Origin: Allobosea lupini
Lineage (GTDB): Bacteria > Pseudomonadota > Alphaproteobacteria > Rhizobiales > Beijerinckiaceae
Length of the DNA: 64,000 bases
Reading direction: 5' to 3'
NCBI RefSeq assembly: GCF_900109525.1
Contig: NZ_FOAN01000004.1
Coordinates: forward strand, 496,001 to 560,000
Shown in pieces: positions 60,732-64,000 of this stretch. Below the pieces are notes generated by a model. That model was given only the letters and a program-made list of their open reading frames with translations. It was not told where the DNA came from and did no database searches. Position 1 is the stretch's first letter. Every line of letters begins with the position of its first letter. Both the position numbers and the translations under genes were made by a program.

Positions 60732-61619
60732 ATGGCAATGGTCGAGGAACAGGGGCGTTCGCGTCTTGGCCGGGGTCTGGCCGCGTTGATCGGCGATGTC
60801 GGCGAGGAGATCGGTGCGATCGAACGGGCGCGCGGACAGCGCAAGGTCCCCGTCGAGTTCCTGCGCCCGAATGCGCGCAATCCGCGCAAGGCCTTCGCTG
60901 AAGCCGAACTCGAGGACCTTGCAGCCTCGGTACGCGAGCGCGGCATCCTGCAACCGATCATCGTGCGCTCCATCCCGGGCATGATCGACGCCTATGAGAT
61001 CATTGCCGGCGAGCGACGCTGGCGGGCGGCGCAGCGAGCCGAACTGCATGACGTCCCCGTCATCCTGGTCGAAGCCAATGATCGCGAGGCGCTCGAAATC
61101 GCCATCGTCGAGAATGTCCAGCGTGCCGATCTCAACGCAATGGAAGAAGCGGCCGGCTATGAGCGGCTGATCGCCGAATTCGACTATACGCAGAACGACC
61201 TCGCCAAGGTGATCGGCAAGAGCCGCTCGCATGTGGCGAACACGCTGCGCCTGAGCAAGTTGCCGGAGCCGGTCAAGCGCATGGTCGGCGAAGGCGCGGT
61301 CTCGGCCGGCCATGCCCGCGCGCTGCTCGCCGTTTCGGAGCCGGAACAGGTTGCGAAGCGCATTGTCGAGGAAGGGCTCACGGTCCGCGACATCGAGCGG
61401 CTAGGCCAAGACGAGGCGCGTAGCGAAAACAAGCCCGTCAGGGCGGCAGTGCCGAAGCCGGAGAAGGATCCGGATACGCGCGCGGTCGAGAAGGCGCTGG
61501 AGGAAGCGCTCGGTCTCGGCGTCTCGATCCAGCATCGTGCCAGCGGCGGCGGCGAGATGAGGATCAGCTACAAGACGCTGGAGCAGCTCGACGCGCTCTG
61601 TCGGCGGCTGAAGGCCTGA
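60732..61619 (+). CDS. parB: chromosome partitioning protein ParB
   Basis: 295 aa. N-terminal MVEEQGRSRLGRGLAALIGD (ParA-stimulating Arg), CTP-binding domain with GERRWRAAQRA and ENVQRADLNAMEEAAGY, HTH (~150-185, LAKVIGKSRSHVANTLRL), and C-terminal dimer region. CTP-dependent clamp on parS. AAGAGGA precedes ATG 60732. Confidence 0.96.
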   Translation: MAMVEEQGRSRLGRGLAALIGDVGEEIGAIERARGQRKVPVEFLRPNARNPRKAFAEAELEDLAASVRERGILQPIIVRSIPGMIDAYEIIAGERRWRAAQRAELHDVPVILVEANDREALEIAIVENVQRADLNAMEEAAGYERLIAEFDYTQNDLAKVIGKSRSHVANTLRLSKLPEPVKRMVGEGAVSAGHARALLAVSEPEQVAKRIVEEGLTVRDIERLGQDEARSENKPVRAAVPKPEKDPDTRAVEKALEEALGLGVSIQHRASGGGEMRISYKTLEQLDALCRRLKA

Positions 61620-62642
61620 TCAGCGGCCTCTGCCGCCCATCCGGCTGAGGGTCCAGAGTGTCCGGGCGGCGATCGGCTTGGCCATGTCGCCGTCGCGGCG
61701 CACCGCCAGCATCGCCGTTCCCAGGATCGTCACGGCCTCGCGCAATCTCGCTGCCGGCCAGGCGTTGAGCGCCGCTTCCGCCGTGGCAATGCGGGGATAG
61801 GGCAGGCGCATGGCGCCGACCGCCTCGCGCGCCGGCTTGCCGCCTTCGATGGCGAGTTTTGCCTTCAGCAGGGCGAGCGTATGGCGCAGGACCGCGCCGA
61901 GCAGCACGCCCTGATCGAGCCCTTCGCCGGTGAGCTTGGCGAGTGCGAGATCGAGACTCGGCAGGCGGCCGGCGAAGACCGCGTCGACCACGCCCGCCTG
62001 CTCGCGCTGGGCGGTATCGCCGACGACGGCCTCGACATGGGCGGCCGTCAGAGCGGCGTCGTCGCCAGCATAGAGGATCAGCTTGTCGATTTCCTGGCGC
62101 GATGTCTGGCGATCGCCACCGAGCAGGCTGGTCAAAAGGTCGCGCGTGCTGCGATCGATGCTCTTGCCGGCTGCCCTCGCCATCTCGTCGACGATCGTGC
62201 CGAGATCGCGTGCGGCATCGCCATAGCAAGGTACGGCAAGCGCGGATCTGGCGCGCTCGCAGGCGGTGCGCAGCGGATTGGACTTCTGCAGGTCGCCGGC
62301 TTCGATGATGACGACCGCATCCTGCGACGGCGTTGCCAGCAAGGGCTCGACGGCTGCGACGAGCGGGCGCGAGGTCGGCGACACCCGGATGGCGCGGCGA
62401 CCGCCGAACAGGCCGATGGTGTTGGCTTCGTCGACCAACTTGAGAGGGTCCGAAGCGATGTCGTCGCCATCCATGCGAATCAGCTGGAAGGCGTCCTGCG
62501 GGTCGTCGACGCTGCCGCGTGCAAGCGCGGCAGCCCGTTCGGAGATCAGGCCGGCGTCAGGGCCATAGAACAGGAAGAGGCGCCAGGCAGGATCGGGGCG
62601 CGCAAGCGCGCGATCCGCCTCATGCGCCTTGATCATGGCCAT
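61620..62642 (-). CDS. holA: DNA polymerase III subunit delta
   Basis: 340 aa clamp-loader subunit. AWRLFLFYGPDAGLISERAA opening, IRVSPTSRPLVAAVEPLLAT and the collar region LTSLLGGDRQTSRQEIDKLI. Weakly conserved family, so the call rests on these and on the lptE-holA-parB order typical of Alphaproteobacteria. Converges with parB with no gap. Confidence 0.9.
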   Translation of the reverse strand: MAMIKAHEADRALARPDPAWRLFLFYGPDAGLISERAAALARGSVDDPQDAFQLIRMDGDDIASDPLKLVDEANTIGLFGGRRAIRVSPTSRPLVAAVEPLLATPSQDAVVIIEAGDLQKSNPLRTACERARSALAVPCYGDAARDLGTIVDEMARAAGKSIDRSTRDLLTSLLGGDRQTSRQEIDKLILYAGDDAALTAAHVEAVVGDTAQREQAGVVDAVFAGRLPSLDLALAKLTGEGLDQGVLLGAVLRHTLALLKAKLAIEGGKPAREAVGAMRLPYPRIATAEAALNAWPAARLREAVTILGTAMLAVRRDGDMAKPIAARTLWTLSRMGGRGR

Positions 62643-62646
62643 CGGC

Positions 62647-63192
62647 TCAGCCGGCGACGAGCGCAGCGGCGACGCGGGCCTTGATCAGCTGGGCCAGGTT
62701 CTTGGCGGCGCGAATCTGCGCGTCGCGTGCTGCGCGCAGCGAGGCAAAACGTTGCTGCGAGCGCTCATAGGGTGCCCGGACGACACTCTGACCGGAGGCG
62801 ACGATCTCGTTCGAGCCGACACGGAGGAGCTGCCAATCGACCGTGGCGACCAGGGTCGCGGAATCTGCGCGGCCATTGGCGTAGTCGACCGTGATGACCT
62901 CGAGCGATTCCTTGGTCGTCGCTTCGAGCTTCAGGATCTTCTGCCGGTCGGGCGCACCGCCGCCGTCGAACTCGAAGACGAGCTCGTTGCGCAGATAGTG
63001 GCCGACCAGGCCCTTGATCTCCGGCACGTCGATGCCGAGCATGGCGTTGCGGACATTGCCGCCGACCTTGCTCACCGTGCCTTCGCCATAGAGCGGCTGA
63101 AAGCAGCCGCCGACGAGCGCGGCAAAGCCGAGAGCAGCTGCAAGCGCCAATGGTCGGCGGCGCGTCATGGTGCCGGTCTCAGACGACGACAT
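62647..63192 (-). CDS. lptE: LPS-assembly lipoprotein LptE
   Basis: 181 aa. Lipoprotein signal with lipobox ALVGGC followed by FQPLYG, the LptE opening; the rest matches the family only loosely. Plug of the LptDE outer-membrane LPS translocon. ATG 63192 is favoured by GGGGAGGA seven bases upstream and overlaps leuS by 14 bp; MTRRRPLAL at 63168 is an alternative. Confidence 0.85.
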   Translation of the reverse strand: MSSSETGTMTRRRPLALAAALGFAALVGGCFQPLYGEGTVSKVGGNVRNAMLGIDVPEIKGLVGHYLRNELVFEFDGGGAPDRQKILKLEATTKESLEVITVDYANGRADSATLVATVDWQLLRVGSNEIVASGQSVVRAPYERSQQRFASLRAARDAQIRAAKNLAQLIKARVAAALVAG

Positions 63193-64000
63193 TCACGATC
63201 CTCCCCGGCACCACGATCACCTTGCGGATCGGCCGGTTCTCCAGAGCCCTGGCGACAGCTTCGGAGGCGCGTACGATCGCCTCGACCGCCACCGTATCGG
63301 CATCGGCGGGCACCGTCACCTCCGCCCGCTTCTTGCCGTTGACCTGCACCGGCAGGATCTTGCTGTCATCCTGTAACAAATCCGTTTCGGTCTGCGGCCA
63401 GGACGCCTCGCCGGCGAGGCCCGGAAGCGTCAGCGCCTGCCAGCACTCCTCGGCCAGATGCGGCATCATCGGCGCGACAAGCTGCGTGGCGATCATGGCG
63501 GATTCATGCAAGGCGAACGCCAAGTCCGCCGGGACGTCTGCCGATTCGGCGGCGCCATCGAGCGCTTTGCCGATGGCGTTGGTCAGCGTGTAGACATGGG
63601 CGATGCAACGGTTGAAGGCGAGCCGCTCGATATCGGCGCCGACGGCGTGCAAAGCGCGGTGGCTCGCCTTGCGCAGGGCAAGCGCCGGCTCCGAGAACGT
63701 GGCCGGGCGTGAAGGCTGACCGCCGACGCGCTCGCCGATCTCGGCGACCAGGCGCCAGAGCCGCTGCACGAAGCGGGCCGCGCCCTGGACGCCTTCATCA
63801 CTCCAGATCACGTCGCGATCCGGCGGTGAATCGGAGAGCATGAACCAGCGGGCGGTGTCGGCGCCGTAGGAGGCGATGATGTCGTCGGGGTCGACGACAT
63901 TCTTCTTCGACTTCGACATCTTCTCGATCGAGCCGATCTCGATCGGGGCCCCGGTCTCGACGTCGAAGCCGCGGCGCTCATTGCCGACCGTCTCGATCCG
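63179..64000 (-). CDS. leuS: leucine--tRNA ligase (partial, 3' part)
   Basis: C-terminal 273 residues of a class I synthetase; the N-terminal part lies right of the window. The KMSKS loop (EKMSKSKKN) is at about 63,907-63,925, followed by [36 protein letters not shown] and the anticodon-binding domain. The frame stays open to the window edge. Confidence 0.96.
   Translation of the reverse strand, partial: RIETVGNERRGFDVETGAPIEIGSIEKMSKSKKNVVDPDDIIASYGADTARWFMLSDSPPDRDVIWSDEGVQGAARFVQRLWRLVAEIGERVGGQPSRPATFSEPALALRKASHRALHAVGADIERLAFNRCIAHVYTLTNAIGKALDGAAESADVPADLAFALHESAMIATQLVAPMMPHLAEECWQALTLPGLAGEASWPQTETDLLQDDSKILPVQVNGKKRAEVTVPADADTVAVEAIVRASEAVARALENRPIRKVIVVPGRIVNVVV

Overview
The window is a GC-rich piece of an alphaproteobacterial chromosome, almost all of it core genes in long co-directional runs. 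Gene order (murJ-trpS-usp-nfu-tsaB-rimI-plsC-miaB-phoH-ybeY-corC-lnt-xre-metK; rimP-nusA-ylxR-infB-rbfA-truB; secB next to a Tim44/mltA/smr/xre operon; PPSR-maf-aroE-coaE-dnaQ facing hemE-hemJ-rho-mnmE-mnmG-rsmG-parA-parB) is what I know from Hyphomicrobiales (Rhizobiales). The genus is not proven by anything here; a Bosea- or Methylobacterium-like organism is my guess.

Layout. 1-13,100: hslU (5'-truncated by the window), murJ, trpS, a UspA protein, an Nfu Fe-S scaffold, tsaB, rimI, a PlsC/OlsA acyltransferase, then miaB, phoH, ybeY, corC and lnt; phoH, ybeY, corC and lnt are chained by 4-bp ATGA overlaps. 13,200-16,085: the main accessory-looking segment. A quorum-sensing cassette (luxR, luxI and a 95-aa unknown gene overlapping luxI) lies on the minus strand between two near-identical plus-strand XRE regulators; a perfect 16-bp palindrome sits before luxI. 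16,245-18,225: metK and trmB, meeting a DUF2336 gene tail to tail. 19,370-26,870: the rimP-nusA-infB translation operon, preceded by a promoter and a terminator-like hairpin. 27,040-35,630: a soluble-tailed chemoreceptor, an AraC/Atu4866-domain divergent pair, an HxlR/NAD(P)-reductase divergent pair, and a bacterial NHEJ set (ligD, ku and a coupled 80-aa ORF). 35,880-45,800: rpsO, pnp, a PPOX flavoprotein, a lone histidine/aromatic ammonia-lyase, hemA (ALAS), an adenosine kinase, and the xre-smr-mltA-Tim44 operon. 46,750-48,890: secB, a TerC protein, dnaQ.

The right third is the replication origin neighbourhood. The hemE / PPSR (DUF299) intergenic region at about 51,826-52,286 is the site of the origin in Caulobacter, and here it holds a perfect CtrA box (TTAA-N7-TTAA), DnaA-box-like 9-mers, a dense cluster of GANTC (CcrM) sites, a near-perfect parS, and AT-rich stem-loops just before hemE. 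A perfect parS lies inside the start of rsmG, next to parA-parB, and a weaker one follows pnp. The window closes with holA, lptE and the 3' part of leuS on the minus strand.

The strongest candidates for something undescribed are the luxI-linked 95-aa protein with its duplicated XRE borders, and the small ORF translationally coupled to ku. No CRISPR array, tRNA, rRNA, prophage or intact insertion sequence was seen.
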